From NCBI RefSeq assembly GCF_900102915.1, contig NZ_FNGG01000001.1, positions 186,001 to 250,000 on the forward strand: a stretch of 64,000 nt of DNA. The letters run 5' to 3'. The stretch is from Salinimicrobium catena (GTDB lineage Bacteria; Bacteroidota; Bacteroidia; Flavobacteriales; Flavobacteriaceae). Position 1 is the stretch's first letter. The number at the start of each line of letters is the position of its first letter. The notes below the pieces were generated by a model, which did no database searches, had not been told where the DNA came from, and saw nothing but the letters and a program-made list of their open reading frames with translations. The position numbers were made by a program, and so were the translations under genes. Below are positions 36,449 through 45,358 of this stretch, piece after piece.

Positions 36449-36461
36449 TATAGTATCTTTG
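36432..36461 (+). promoter_or_regulatory. Promoter of the tetR-tolC-MFP-RND operon
   Basis: TTG (36432-36434), 19 bases, TATCTTTG (36454-36461). Ends 20 bases before the start codon. Confidence 0.75.
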
Positions 36462-36481
36462 CAGCCTCAAAATTTTAGAAA

Positions 36482-37090
36482 GTGAAAGAAAGTATTCTTA
36501 GCAAAGCTGCCGAAAAGTTCCTCAGCCTGGGCGTTAAAAGCGTGACCATGGATGAGATCGCGGCAGACCTCGGAATATCCAAAAAGACGATCTACGCGCA
36601 TTTTGCCACCAAGACCAAGCTGGTGGAGGCAACCGCCCTGTACGTCTTTGAGAATATTTCTGAAGGGATAAAAGAAATAAGAGAGGAGCAGAGTGATCCC
36701 ATTGTTGAGATGTATAACATCAAGAATTTCGCCTGCCAGCATTTAAAGAACGAAAGGTCCAGCCCGCAGTTTCAGCTGCAAAAGTATTATCCTAAGGTCT
36801 ACAGCACCATTACCGGGAAGCAGCAACAACTCCTGGAAGGCCAGATCAAAGAAAACCTTGAAAGGGGGATCGCTTTAGGGATCTACCGCAAAGACCTTCC
36901 GGTAGAGTTCATCAGCAGGATCTATTTTGTGGGAATGCTGGGAATAAAGGATCGGGATCTTTTCCCGGAATCTGAATATTCCACGGCCGAGCTTATCGAG
37001 AAACACCTGGAGTATCACCTAAGGGCCATCGTGACGCCGGAAGGCCTGGCTACTCTCAACGAACTTTTAAACACCAACACTCAAAAATGA
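36482..37090 (+). CDS. TetR family transcriptional repressor of the efflux operon
   Basis: Starts at GTG. 202 aa. N-terminal helix-turn-helix VKSVTMDEIAADLGISKKTIYAHFATKTKLVEA (residues about 18-50), the TetR signature. The ligand-binding domain is not recognisably of a named subfamily. First gene of a four-gene operon, its TGA overlapping the tolC ATG (4 bases), so it likely senses efflux substrates and represses the pump through the inverted repeat at 36421-36448. Confidence 0.92.
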   Translation: MKESILSKAAEKFLSLGVKSVTMDEIAADLGISKKTIYAHFATKTKLVEATALYVFENISEGIKEIREEQSDPIVEMYNIKNFACQHLKNERSSPQFQLQKYYPKVYSTITGKQQQLLEGQIKENLERGIALGIYRKDLPVEFISRIYFVGMLGIKDRDLFPESEYSTAELIEKHLEYHLRAIVTPEGLATLNELLNTNTQK

Positions 37091-38442
37091 AATATTTAAG
37101 CAGTATCATATTCGGGTTCTTATGGATGGGGCTTTCGGCACAAACTCCGCAGGAAACCCTCTCGCTGTCCCTGGAAGAAGCGATAGCTTTGGGGCTGGGG
37201 AACAATTACAGCTCGATCAGATCTGAGAAGGAAGTGGAAAAGGCCCTGAAGCAGAAATGGGAGATCATTTCCCAGGGTTTACCGCAGATCTCGGGTGACG
37301 TTGATTATCAGAACTTCCTAAAACAGCCGGTAACGATCATTCCCGGCGAGATCGCGGGAGGAGAACCGGGTACTTTTGTTCCGGTGCGGTTTGGAACCAA
37401 ACAGAACCTCAACGGTACCGCCACCTGGAATCAACTTATTTTTGACGGTTCCTATATAGTAGGAGTACAATCGGCCCGCACCCTTTTGCAGATCTCCAAA
37501 AATGCGAAGGTCAAGACTGACCTCGAAGTGAGGAAAGCCGTGATCAATGCCTACGGAAATGTGCTCATGGCTGAGGAAAGTGTGGAGATCCTTCAGAATA
37601 ACCTCGAAAACGTCGAAAAGAACCTGAGTGACACCCAGAAAATATATGAGAACGGGCTCGCAGAAGAAGAGGATGTAGAACAGCTGAAGATCACCCGCCT
37701 GGGCATTGAGAACAATCTTAATCGCAGCGTGCGCATGCTGGACATCGCGTACCAGGTGCTCAACATGGCTTTGGGCATTCCGGTAGAAAAACCGGTCACT
37801 CTCACTGAAGATCTGGACAACCTTGCAGTGCAGTTCATAGACCTGCAGGTTCTGGAAAAGTCCATACCTGTTGAAGAGAACATTGATGTGAGGATCGCGG
37901 CGAACACCGCCGAAGCTGCGAACATTTACGTGCGGCTTGAAAAGGCAAAAGCTTTACCTACCCTTAACGGTTTCCTCAACTATGGGGTAGCCGGATATAG
38001 TGACGACTTTACCTTTTTTGACGAGGAACAGGAGTATTTCGGACAATCGATCTTAGGATTGAGCCTTAACATTCCCATTTTTAGCAGTGGAATGCGCAGT
38101 TCCAGAACCAAACAGAAGGAACTGGAATATGAACAGGCCCTGCTTGACCTGGAAGAAACCAAAAACCAGATAAGGCTGGAGATCAAATCGGCCAAATCGA
38201 ATTACCGCTACAGCCTGGAAAACTATCAGGCGCAGCAGGAAAACCTTCAGCTGGCCGAAAGGATCGAGAACAAGAACCAGATAAAGTTCTTCGAGGGCCT
38301 TGCCAGCAGTTTCGAACTAAGCGAGGCGCAAAGGCAACTTTACGCTGCTCAGCAAAGTCTGCTCGAGGCCATGCTTGAAGTGATCAACGCAAAAGTTGAG
38401 CTGGAGAACATCCTTGACACCACCCATTATTCCGAAGAATAG
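37087..38442 (+). CDS. TolC-family outer-membrane efflux protein
   Basis: 451 aa. Signal peptide (MKYLSSIIFGFLWMGLSA), then helical OEP repeats: ETLSLSLEEAIALGLGNNYS, long coiled-coil helices (YENGLAEEEDVEQLKIT; LEETKNQIRLEIKSAKSN) and the barrel strands. It forms the trimeric channel docking with the adaptor and RND pump encoded downstream. Confidence 0.93.
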   Translation: MKYLSSIIFGFLWMGLSAQTPQETLSLSLEEAIALGLGNNYSSIRSEKEVEKALKQKWEIISQGLPQISGDVDYQNFLKQPVTIIPGEIAGGEPGTFVPVRFGTKQNLNGTATWNQLIFDGSYIVGVQSARTLLQISKNAKVKTDLEVRKAVINAYGNVLMAEESVEILQNNLENVEKNLSDTQKIYENGLAEEEDVEQLKITRLGIENNLNRSVRMLDIAYQVLNMALGIPVEKPVTLTEDLDNLAVQFIDLQVLEKSIPVEENIDVRIAANTAEAANIYVRLEKAKALPTLNGFLNYGVAGYSDDFTFFDEEQEYFGQSILGLSLNIPIFSSGMRSSRTKQKELEYEQALLDLEETKNQIRLEIKSAKSNYRYSLENYQAQQENLQLAERIENKNQIKFFEGLASSFELSEAQRQLYAAQQSLLEAMLEVINAKVELENILDTTHYSEE

Positions 38443-38473
38443 ATCAGAAAAAAGAACATTTGAAATCCAAACA

Positions 38474-39634
38474 ATGAAAAAAATAAGCCTATTAATTGTC
38501 AGTCTCTTCATTCTTGCATCCTGCGGAAATTCAGACAGATCTGTAGAAGAAGTCATCGAGGAAGGGAACCTTTCAGAAATAAGAGCCAAAAAAGCCGAAC
38601 TAAGCAAACAGCAAGGCGAACTCAGTTCCAAGATAGCCAAACTTGATGCGGCCATTCAAAAACTGGACAAAAGGACTCAATTCGCTTTGGTAAGAACCAC
38701 AAGGGTAGAAGACACGCTTTTCAAGCATTATGTAGAGATCCCGGGGGATGTGGAAACAGATGAGAACATCACTATTTACCCGGAATTTTCCGGCGTTCTG
38801 CTCGACGTGCTGGTTGAGGAAGGAGACCGCGTGAACAAAGGACAGGTATTGGCACGTATCGATGATGGCGGCCTATCAAGTCAGCTAGCGCAGCTTGAAA
38901 CCCAGGCTGCCCTTGCAAAGACCACTTTTGAGAGGCAAAAAAGGTTGTGGGAGCAGAACATTGGTTCTGAGATCCAGTTCCTGGAAGCAAAAGCGAATTA
39001 TGAGGCGGTACAGAATTCGGTGAATCAATTGCAATCCCAGCTTTCAAAAACAGTAGTGAGAGCCCCTTTTTCAGGGGTTATTGACGAAACTTTTTCAGAA
39101 CAGGGAGAGGTGGTTGCCCCTGGACAAAGCAGATTGTTCAGACTTATCAATCTATCGAACATGTACATCACTGCCGCCGTACCGGAATCTTACCTGGGCA
39201 GCATCAAAAAAGGCACTGAGGTGATGGTAGAGATCGCCGCTACGGGAACCGAATTCCAGTCAGAAATTCAACAGGTCGGGAACTTCATCAATCCGAACAA
39301 CCGCACCTTTGAGATCAAGGTGGCCGTCCCTAACGATAAGGAGCTGGTAAAACCAAACCTCATCGCTACCGTGAAGCTAAACGATTACACTTCAGAAAAC
39401 GCGGTGATCATTCCTGAAGGGGTGATCCAAAAGAACGCCGCTGGCCAAAGTGTGATCTATGTGCTACAGCCTACTAATGACAGTACCGGCACTGCGGAAA
39501 AAAGGATCCTGGAAACCGGAAAGATTTATAATGATCATGTGGAGGTACTTTCCGGCCTTAAACCGGGAGAGCTGTTGATCACCGAAGGCGCAAAGAACAT
39601 TAGTGAAGGAGAAGAGGTAAAGATCCTCAACTAA
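38474..39634 (+). CDS. Periplasmic adaptor (membrane fusion protein) of the RND pump
   Basis: Start at ATG 38474; it gives a lipoprotein signal (MKKISLLIVSLFILASC). 386 aa. A coiled-coil near the N-terminus, then the biotinyl/lipoyl-like hairpin (LVEEGDRVNKGQVLARID), a helical hairpin and a beta-barrel with VKLNDYTSENAVIIPEGV, ending in the membrane-proximal domain (ETGKIYNDHVEVLSGLKPGE). Links the TolC-like channel to the pump. 25 bases from the RND gene. Confidence 0.93.
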   Translation: MKKISLLIVSLFILASCGNSDRSVEEVIEEGNLSEIRAKKAELSKQQGELSSKIAKLDAAIQKLDKRTQFALVRTTRVEDTLFKHYVEIPGDVETDENITIYPEFSGVLLDVLVEEGDRVNKGQVLARIDDGGLSSQLAQLETQAALAKTTFERQKRLWEQNIGSEIQFLEAKANYEAVQNSVNQLQSQLSKTVVRAPFSGVIDETFSEQGEVVAPGQSRLFRLINLSNMYITAAVPESYLGSIKKGTEVMVEIAATGTEFQSEIQQVGNFINPNNRTFEIKVAVPNDKELVKPNLIATVKLNDYTSENAVIIPEGVIQKNAAGQSVIYVLQPTNDSTGTAEKRILETGKIYNDHVEVLSGLKPGELLITEGAKNISEGEEVKILN

Positions 39635-39659
39635 TCATTTTCAATCAGAAATTCACAAG

Positions 39660-42600
39660 ATGAAATTAGATAAAGATTTTAAACTTTCTTCCTGGGCCAT
39701 TGACAACCGTATGACGGTCTACGTCATCATTGCCATTGTGCTGCTGGGCGGATTACTGTCATACTACAGCATGCCGCGGGAGTCTTTCCCCGAGGTGGTG
39801 GAGACCAAGATCTACGTTAGTTCGGTCAACCCGGGGAACTCGGCAGAGGATGTGGAAAAGTTCATTACCGAGCCTTTAGAGGAAGAATTCAACAATATTG
39901 GGGGAGTGAACGAGATCACCTCCACTACCCTTCAGGATTACTCGCTTATCATCGTGCAATTTGATGAGGATATATCCGTAGATGCCGCTCGGCAGAAAGT
40001 AAAGGACAAGGTAGACCAGGAAAAAGCGGCCACCACCTGGCCCACCATGGACAATGGTGCCAAGGTAGAACCCAACGTTTTTGACCTGAACCTTTCCGAA
40101 GAAATGCCCATCCTGAACATTAACCTTACGGGAGATTTTCCGGTACAGCAGCTAAAAGAGTACGCCGAATACCTGCAGGACAGGATCGAATTACTACCAC
40201 AGATCAAGGAGGCTTCCATTCGCGGGGCTGAAGAAAAAGAGGTGGAGATCGCTGTTGACCCTCATAAAATGGCTGCTTCAAAAGTAAGTTTTGGCGACAT
40301 TGTAAGCGCCGTGAGCATGGAGAACCAGACTATCTCGGGCGGGAATGTCATTACAGGAGGGATTCAGAAGAATATCAGGATCCTGGGAGAGATCCAGGAT
40401 CCGAAGGAGCTGGAAAACATCATCATCAAAAGAGAGGAAGGAAATGTCTTTTTGCGGGATGTAGCCGAAGTCAAGTTCCAGGAAAAGGAGCCTACCACGT
40501 TCGCGCGTGAATATGGCGAGCCTGTGGTGATGCTTGATGTCAAAAAACGAAGCGGAAAGAACATGATCCAGGCCATTGACGACATCAAGGAGATCATTGA
40601 ATACGAACAGGAAACTTATCTGCCGGATGATCTGCATATCTCCTATTCCAATGACCAATCTACCACAACTGAGAACATGGTTGACGATCTGGTAAACAAC
40701 ATCATTTTCGGGGTGATCCTCGTGGTGTTGGTATTGATGTTCTTCCTTGGGTTCAGAAATGCACTTTTTGTTGGGTTTGCCATCCCGCTTTCCATGTTCC
40801 TTTCGTTCATCATTCTGTCCAGTATCGGGTTTACCCTCAATACCATGGTGCTTTTCGCCCTGGTTATGGGACTGGGGATGCTTGTTGACAACGGGATCGT
40901 GGTAGTAGAGAATGTATACAGCCTGATGGACCAGGGCATGCCGCGTCTTAAGGCTGCCAAGCAGGGAGTGGGCGAGATCGCCTGGCCTATCATTGCCTCC
41001 ACAGCCACAACTTTGGCCGCCTTCTTCCCCTTAGGCCTCTGGCCGGGAACCATTGGAAAGTTCATGATCTATTTCCCTATCACACTTTCCATCGTGTTGG
41101 GATCATCGCTCTTCGTGGCACTTATCATCAATTCCATGCTGACCTCGCAGTATATGAAGACCGAAGAGAAGAAACTCACCAAGAAGAAACTCATCAGGTG
41201 GAGCGCTATTTTGGCAGGAGTAGGAATTCTTCTTGTCATTGCAGGATATATCATAGACATGGGAGCTTTACGTGGAATCGGAAACCTTTCCATCCTGTCT
41301 GCCATTTTGCTTTGGGCTTATAAATATTTCCTGAGTCCGTTCGTTGATTACTTCCAGTTCAAAGCATTGAAAAAACTGGAAACCAAATACGAACAAACCT
41401 TAAGGTTTTCTTTAAAAGGAAAGAATGCCTACCTGGTATTTTCAGGTACGCTTCTTATGCTTATCCTGTCATTCATCCTGGTGGGGATCGTAAAACCGAA
41501 GGTGCTTTTCTTTCCAGAAAATCAGCCAAACCAGATCATCACCTACATAGAATATCCTGAAGGAACCGATATCAGGAAGACCAATGAGCTCACCAAGAAA
41601 GTGGAGGAGCGCATCTACGATCTCATTGAAAAATATGAGGATGAAGACGGGTATAACTATATGGTGGAATCGGCTATTGCACAGGTAGGCCAGGGAGCGG
41701 GTAACCCGCAGACCGATGGCGGCCAGCAAAACGAGATGCCACATAAAGGAAAGGTCACCCTTACCATGCGGGAGTTCAAGGAAAGGCGCGGAGTAAAGAG
41801 TAGCCATGTGCTTTCAGAGGTAAGGGAAGCCGTGCAGGGATTTCCGGGAGCGTCGATCATCGTTGAAAAAGATGCGGCAGGGCCACCAACCGGTTACCCT
41901 ATCAACCTCGAACTAAGAGGCGAGGATTATGAGCAGATGCTCCTGGAAGCTGAACAGCTAAGGGAATACATCAACGAACTCAACATAGGCGGTATCGAAG
42001 AGCTTAACATTGACGTAAACAAGTCCAAACCCGAGCTGAATGTGACGGTAGACAGGGTCAAGGCCGGGCAGCTGGGAGTTTCTTCAGCTACCGTGGGACA
42101 AACCTTAAGAAGGGCGATCTACGGAGAGGAGATCTCCACCTATAAGGAAGGCGATGAAGATTATGAGATCAATGTGAGATTCAATGAAGATTTCAGGTAT
42201 GATGAAAACGCACTTTTCAACCAGCCTATCACCTTTAAGAACCAGAACACGGGAGAGATCGTGCAGGTTCCGGTTTCTTCGGTTACCAAAAAGGAACTTA
42301 CTTCAGCGTTTAGTTCGATCAAAAGGAAAGATCTTAAAAGAGTGATCACCCTATATTCGAACGTGCTGGAAGGATACAACGGAAATGCCATTGTAGAGCA
42401 GCTTCAGAATGAACTTCAAAGCTATGAGCTGCCAAAGAACATGGAACTGCAGTTTACGGGAGAACAGGAAAAGCAAGATGAGAACATGTCCTTCCTGCTC
42501 AAGGCATTGATCATTGGCCTTGGCGGAATCCTGCTGATCCTGGTTGCGCAATTCAACTCTGTACCCAAACCTCTAATCATTCTTATGGCGGTGTTCCTGA

Positions 42601-43124
42601 GTTTGGCAGGGGTATTCCTGGGTATGGTGATCTTCCAGATGGACTTCATCATCATCATGACCATGATGGGGATTATCTCCCTCGCAGGGATCGTGGTGAA
42701 CAACGCGATCGTACTGGTGGACTACACCCAGATCCTCATAGACCGTAAAAAGGCTTCGCTGGGGCTGGATGAACATGATCTACTGACAAAAAAACAGTAT
42801 TTTGCTGTTATCGTTGAAGGAGGGAAATCCAGGCTGCGTCCGGTTCTGCTTACTGCCATTACGACAGTATTGGGGCTTATCCCTCTGGCAATAGGCTTTA
42901 ACATTGACTTTTTTACACTTTTCACAGATTATGACCCGCAGATCTATTTTGGAGGTGACAACGTGATCTTCTGGGGGCCGCTGGCGTGGACAGTGATCTT
43001 TGGATTGATCTTCGCAACCTTCCTAACCTTAGTGGTGGTGCCGGCTATGCTCTATATCATCAACAGGGCAAGAGTGAAGATCAGGAAAAAAAGGGATAAG
43101 AAACTGCAAAGCACAGCAGCTTAA
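39660..43124 (+). CDS. HAE1-type RND multidrug efflux pump
   Basis: 1154 aa, about 100 residues longer than AcrB. N-terminal TM (VYVIIAIVLLGGLLSYYSMPRESFPEV), RND pore and docking regions, and TM4 motif GMLVDNGIVVVEN (D410, N411; AcrB has D-D). Between about residues 500 and 600 there is extra sequence with two additional hydrophobic segments (WSAILAGVGILLVIAGYII, NLSILSAILLWAYKYF), not seen in AcrB. Exports amphiphilic compounds by proton antiport. Last gene of the tetR operon, followed by a terminator. Confidence 0.93.
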   Translation: MKLDKDFKLSSWAIDNRMTVYVIIAIVLLGGLLSYYSMPRESFPEVVETKIYVSSVNPGNSAEDVEKFITEPLEEEFNNIGGVNEITSTTLQDYSLIIVQFDEDISVDAARQKVKDKVDQEKAATTWPTMDNGAKVEPNVFDLNLSEEMPILNINLTGDFPVQQLKEYAEYLQDRIELLPQIKEASIRGAEEKEVEIAVDPHKMAASKVSFGDIVSAVSMENQTISGGNVITGGIQKNIRILGEIQDPKELENIIIKREEGNVFLRDVAEVKFQEKEPTTFAREYGEPVVMLDVKKRSGKNMIQAIDDIKEIIEYEQETYLPDDLHISYSNDQSTTTENMVDDLVNNIIFGVILVVLVLMFFLGFRNALFVGFAIPLSMFLSFIILSSIGFTLNTMVLFALVMGLGMLVDNGIVVVENVYSLMDQGMPRLKAAKQGVGEIAWPIIASTATTLAAFFPLGLWPGTIGKFMIYFPITLSIVLGSSLFVALIINSMLTSQYMKTEEKKLTKKKLIRWSAILAGVGILLVIAGYIIDMGALRGIGNLSILSAILLWAYKYFLSPFVDYFQFKALKKLETKYEQTLRFSLKGKNAYLVFSGTLLMLILSFILVGIVKPKVLFFPENQPNQIITYIEYPEGTDIRKTNELTKKVEERIYDLIEKYEDEDGYNYMVESAIAQVGQGAGNPQTDGGQQNEMPHKGKVTLTMREFKERRGVKSSHVLSEVREAVQGFPGASIIVEKDAAGPPTGYPINLELRGEDYEQMLLEAEQLREYINELNIGGIEELNIDVNKSKPELNVTVDRVKAGQLGVSSATVGQTLRRAIYGEEISTYKEGDEDYEINVRFNEDFRYDENALFNQPITFKNQNTGEIVQVPVSSVTKKELTSAFSSIKRKDLKRVITLYSNVLEGYNGNAIVEQLQNELQSYELPKNMELQFTGEQEKQDENMSFLLKALIIGLGGILLILVAQFNSVPKPLIILMAVFLSLAGVFLGMVIFQMDFIIIMTMMGIISLAGIVVNNAIVLVDYTQILIDRKKASLGLDEHDLLTKKQYFAVIVEGGKSRLRPVLLTAITTVLGLIPLAIGFNIDFFTLFTDYDPQIYFGGDNVIFWGPLAWTVIFGLIFATFLTLVVVPAMLYIINRARVKIRKKRDKKLQSTAA

Positions 43125-43127
43125 AAA

Positions 43128-43164
43128 CGAAACCTCCGGCAATACACCGGAGGTTTTCTTTTTT
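43128..43164 (+). terminator. Terminator of the efflux operon
   Basis: AACCTCCGG / CCGGAGGTT with a 7-base loop, followed by TTCTTTTTT. Confidence 0.9.
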
Positions 43165-43235
43165 AAGGGGAGTCTGGCAAAGTGTTTGCGCCCTTATGAG
43201 CGAAGTTCAATTATTTATTAATTAAAAATCAAAGA

Positions 43236-44435
43236 ATGAACACGCTATTAACCATTGATGAACGAAATGCCGTTTTAAGATCAATGGCCAAACTTGTAGA
43301 ACAGGAAAAAGAAAATATTTTAAAAGCAAATAAGATCGACCTGGATAACTATTCAGGTGACGATCTGGCCATGGAAGACAGGCTTAAAGTAGACGATTCA
43401 AAAATAAAAGGAATGGTCGCGTCTTTAGAACATTTGGCTTCCCAGGAAGACCCTGTGGGAGTGGAGCGCTTCAGCTTCAAGCATGAGAACGGGATGCAGG
43501 TCTACAATAAGACCGCGTCTTTTGGAACGGTCATGATCATTTATGAATCAAGACCCGACGTGACCGTGGAGGCGGCAGGGATCGCCTTTAAATCTGGTAA
43601 CAAGATCCTTTTAAAAGGAGGTAAGGAATCTCTTAATTCCAACCTTAGGATCGTAGAATTGTGGCACCAGGCCCTTAAGGAGAACAATGTTTCTACAGAA
43701 TGGGTGGAGTACCTGCAATTTGACCGCAAACAGACCCAGGAATTCCTGGCACACCCTACCCAGCCGGTAGATCTTATCGTCCCTCGGGGCGGGGAAAGAT
43801 TGATCAAATTCGTAAAAGACAATTCTTCGGCACAGGTGATCGTGAGCGGACGCGGTAATAACTTCGTTTACGTACACGACCAGGCCGATATTGATATCGC
43901 GTTAAATGTCATTTTGAACGGAAAGACCGGGAAAATTTCGGCTTGTAACGCAGTAGACAAGGTGCTGATAGATTCACACCTTCCGAATAAAGAAGAATTC
44001 CTGAAAAAACTGGTAGAAAGACTTTCAGAATATAATGTGGAATTCATCGCCGATAAGACTTTAGAGGGTAAGCTTGAAAATGCAAGACCTGTAAAGAGTG
44101 AAGATGAATGGTATGAAGAATTTCTTGATTATAAGATCCTCATTGGCGAAGTAGATTCAGTTTCTGAAGCGATCGCCAAGATCAACAAATATTCAGGAGG
44201 GCACTCTGCCTCTATCATCTCTAAAGATGACCAGGCAGCAAAACAATTCATGGAGACCGTAGACAATGCCGCTGTTTACCACAACGCCTCTACCCGCTTT
44301 ACAGACGGGGGACAATTGGGCCTTGGTGGAGAACTGGCCATTAGTACAGATAAGTTACACCAGCGCGGACCTATTGGTCTTCAGCATTTAGTAACCAATA
44401 AATGGTATATACACGGTAATGGACAAATACGATAA
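43236..44435 (+). CDS. proA: Gamma-glutamyl phosphate reductase
   Basis: 399 aa. Aldehyde-dehydrogenase fold. Contains TASFGTVMIIYESRPDVTVEAA, RGGERLIKFVKDNS, the catalytic-Cys region GKTGKISACNAVDKVL, and STRFTDGGQLGLGGELAIST near the C-terminus. Reduces glutamyl-5-phosphate to the semialdehyde in proline synthesis. Overlaps proB by 17 bases; proC is not in the window. Confidence 0.96.
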   Translation: MNTLLTIDERNAVLRSMAKLVEQEKENILKANKIDLDNYSGDDLAMEDRLKVDDSKIKGMVASLEHLASQEDPVGVERFSFKHENGMQVYNKTASFGTVMIIYESRPDVTVEAAGIAFKSGNKILLKGGKESLNSNLRIVELWHQALKENNVSTEWVEYLQFDRKQTQEFLAHPTQPVDLIVPRGGERLIKFVKDNSSAQVIVSGRGNNFVYVHDQADIDIALNVILNGKTGKISACNAVDKVLIDSHLPNKEEFLKKLVERLSEYNVEFIADKTLEGKLENARPVKSEDEWYEEFLDYKILIGEVDSVSEAIAKINKYSGGHSASIISKDDQAAKQFMETVDNAAVYHNASTRFTDGGQLGLGGELAISTDKLHQRGPIGLQHLVTNKWYIHGNGQIR

Positions 44436-45255
44436 GAATAACTTGAATAAGATTTTAGAACACAACAATATAGAGATGGAAAAGCCTAAGAAGAAAAAGA
44501 GAATTCTGTTGAAATTAGGATCCAACACCCTCACAAGGGAAACCGATCAGATCTCCCGCGGTAAGATCGAGGATATTGGTCGCCAGATCGCGGCTCTAAA
44601 AGATGATTATGAGTTCGTGCTTATTAGCTCGGGAGCGGTAGCTGTGGCAAAGCAGTTCGTGAACCTGGAAAGAAGTGGGGAGAACATCGACGTAAAACAG
44701 GCCCTGGCTTCAATTGGTCAGCCGCACCTGATGCGTATCTTCCAGGAAAGCTTTAGAGAATTGGGACTTTTGACCTCTCAGATCCTGCTTTCTCCTAATG
44801 ACTTCGGAAGGGATGATTCCAAGAAGAACATCATCAACACGATGAATGTGCTTCTTGAAAATGACTACATCCCTATCATCAATGAGAATGATACCTCTTC
44901 AACCGAAGCCATTCAGTTTGGGGACAATGATAATTTGGCTGCACAAACGGCTGCGTTGCTTGATGTGGACCTGTTCATCATCGCTACCAACACGCACGGA
45001 GTGTATAAGAAAGGGTCCATTAGCGCCGAAACTCCTGAAACGATCAGGAAAGTAAGCGATATCGACGAGCTTAAGAAAGAGGTGATGTCTGAGACCAAAT
45101 CTGCCCATGGTACGGGTGGAATGGAGTCGAAGGTTTCGGCTGCAGAGATCACGCAAAAGGCAAAGATCGAGACCTGGATCGTAAACGGGCTTGACGAGAA
45201 CTTTATATTGAACGCCATTAATGATGAGGTGCATTTCACCAAAATTCATCATTAA
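44419..45255 (+). CDS. proB: Glutamate 5-kinase (no PUA domain)
   Basis: The frame allows a start at ATG 44419 (278 aa) or at ATG 44476 (259 aa); the latter leaves proA intact without overlap and starts just before the conserved core (KRILLKLGSNTLTRE), so either is possible. Core motifs LISSGAVAVAKQ, GQPHLMRIFQE, NENDTSSTEAIQFGDND, HGTGGMESKVSAAEI. Ends after the kinase domain: the C-terminal PUA domain of E. coli ProB (367 aa) is absent, as in many Bacteroidota. First step of proline synthesis. Confidence 0.95.
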   Translation: MDKYDKNNLNKILEHNNIEMEKPKKKKRILLKLGSNTLTRETDQISRGKIEDIGRQIAALKDDYEFVLISSGAVAVAKQFVNLERSGENIDVKQALASIGQPHLMRIFQESFRELGLLTSQILLSPNDFGRDDSKKNIINTMNVLLENDYIPIINENDTSSTEAIQFGDNDNLAAQTAALLDVDLFIIATNTHGVYKKGSISAETPETIRKVSDIDELKKEVMSETKSAHGTGGMESKVSAAEITQKAKIETWIVNGLDENFILNAINDEVHFTKIHH

Positions 45256-45279
45256 TATTAATTTTTAATTGAACGAAAG

Positions 45280-45308
45280 ATCCGGAGTTAGTGCTCCGGA
45301 TTTTTTTG
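45280..45308 (+). terminator. Terminator of proA-proB
   Basis: ATCCGGAG / CTCCGGAT with a TTAGTG loop, then seven T. Confidence 0.9.
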
Positions 45309-45358
45309 TTTTTGGTATAAGTAGATCCCGCAAAAAAAGCGCTTTTCCGGGACCTTTT

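Noticed and set aside
43183-43200. -7 box for proA
   Set aside because: AAGTGTTTG resembles the motif but lacks the TA at the correct position; no supported promoter was identified.
45309-45345. Terminator for the metal-efflux operon at its 3' end
   Set aside because: Minus-strand arms CCCGG-like and AAAAGCGCTTTT can pair, but the GC stem is short and the T-run lies inside the loop; evidence too weak to list.
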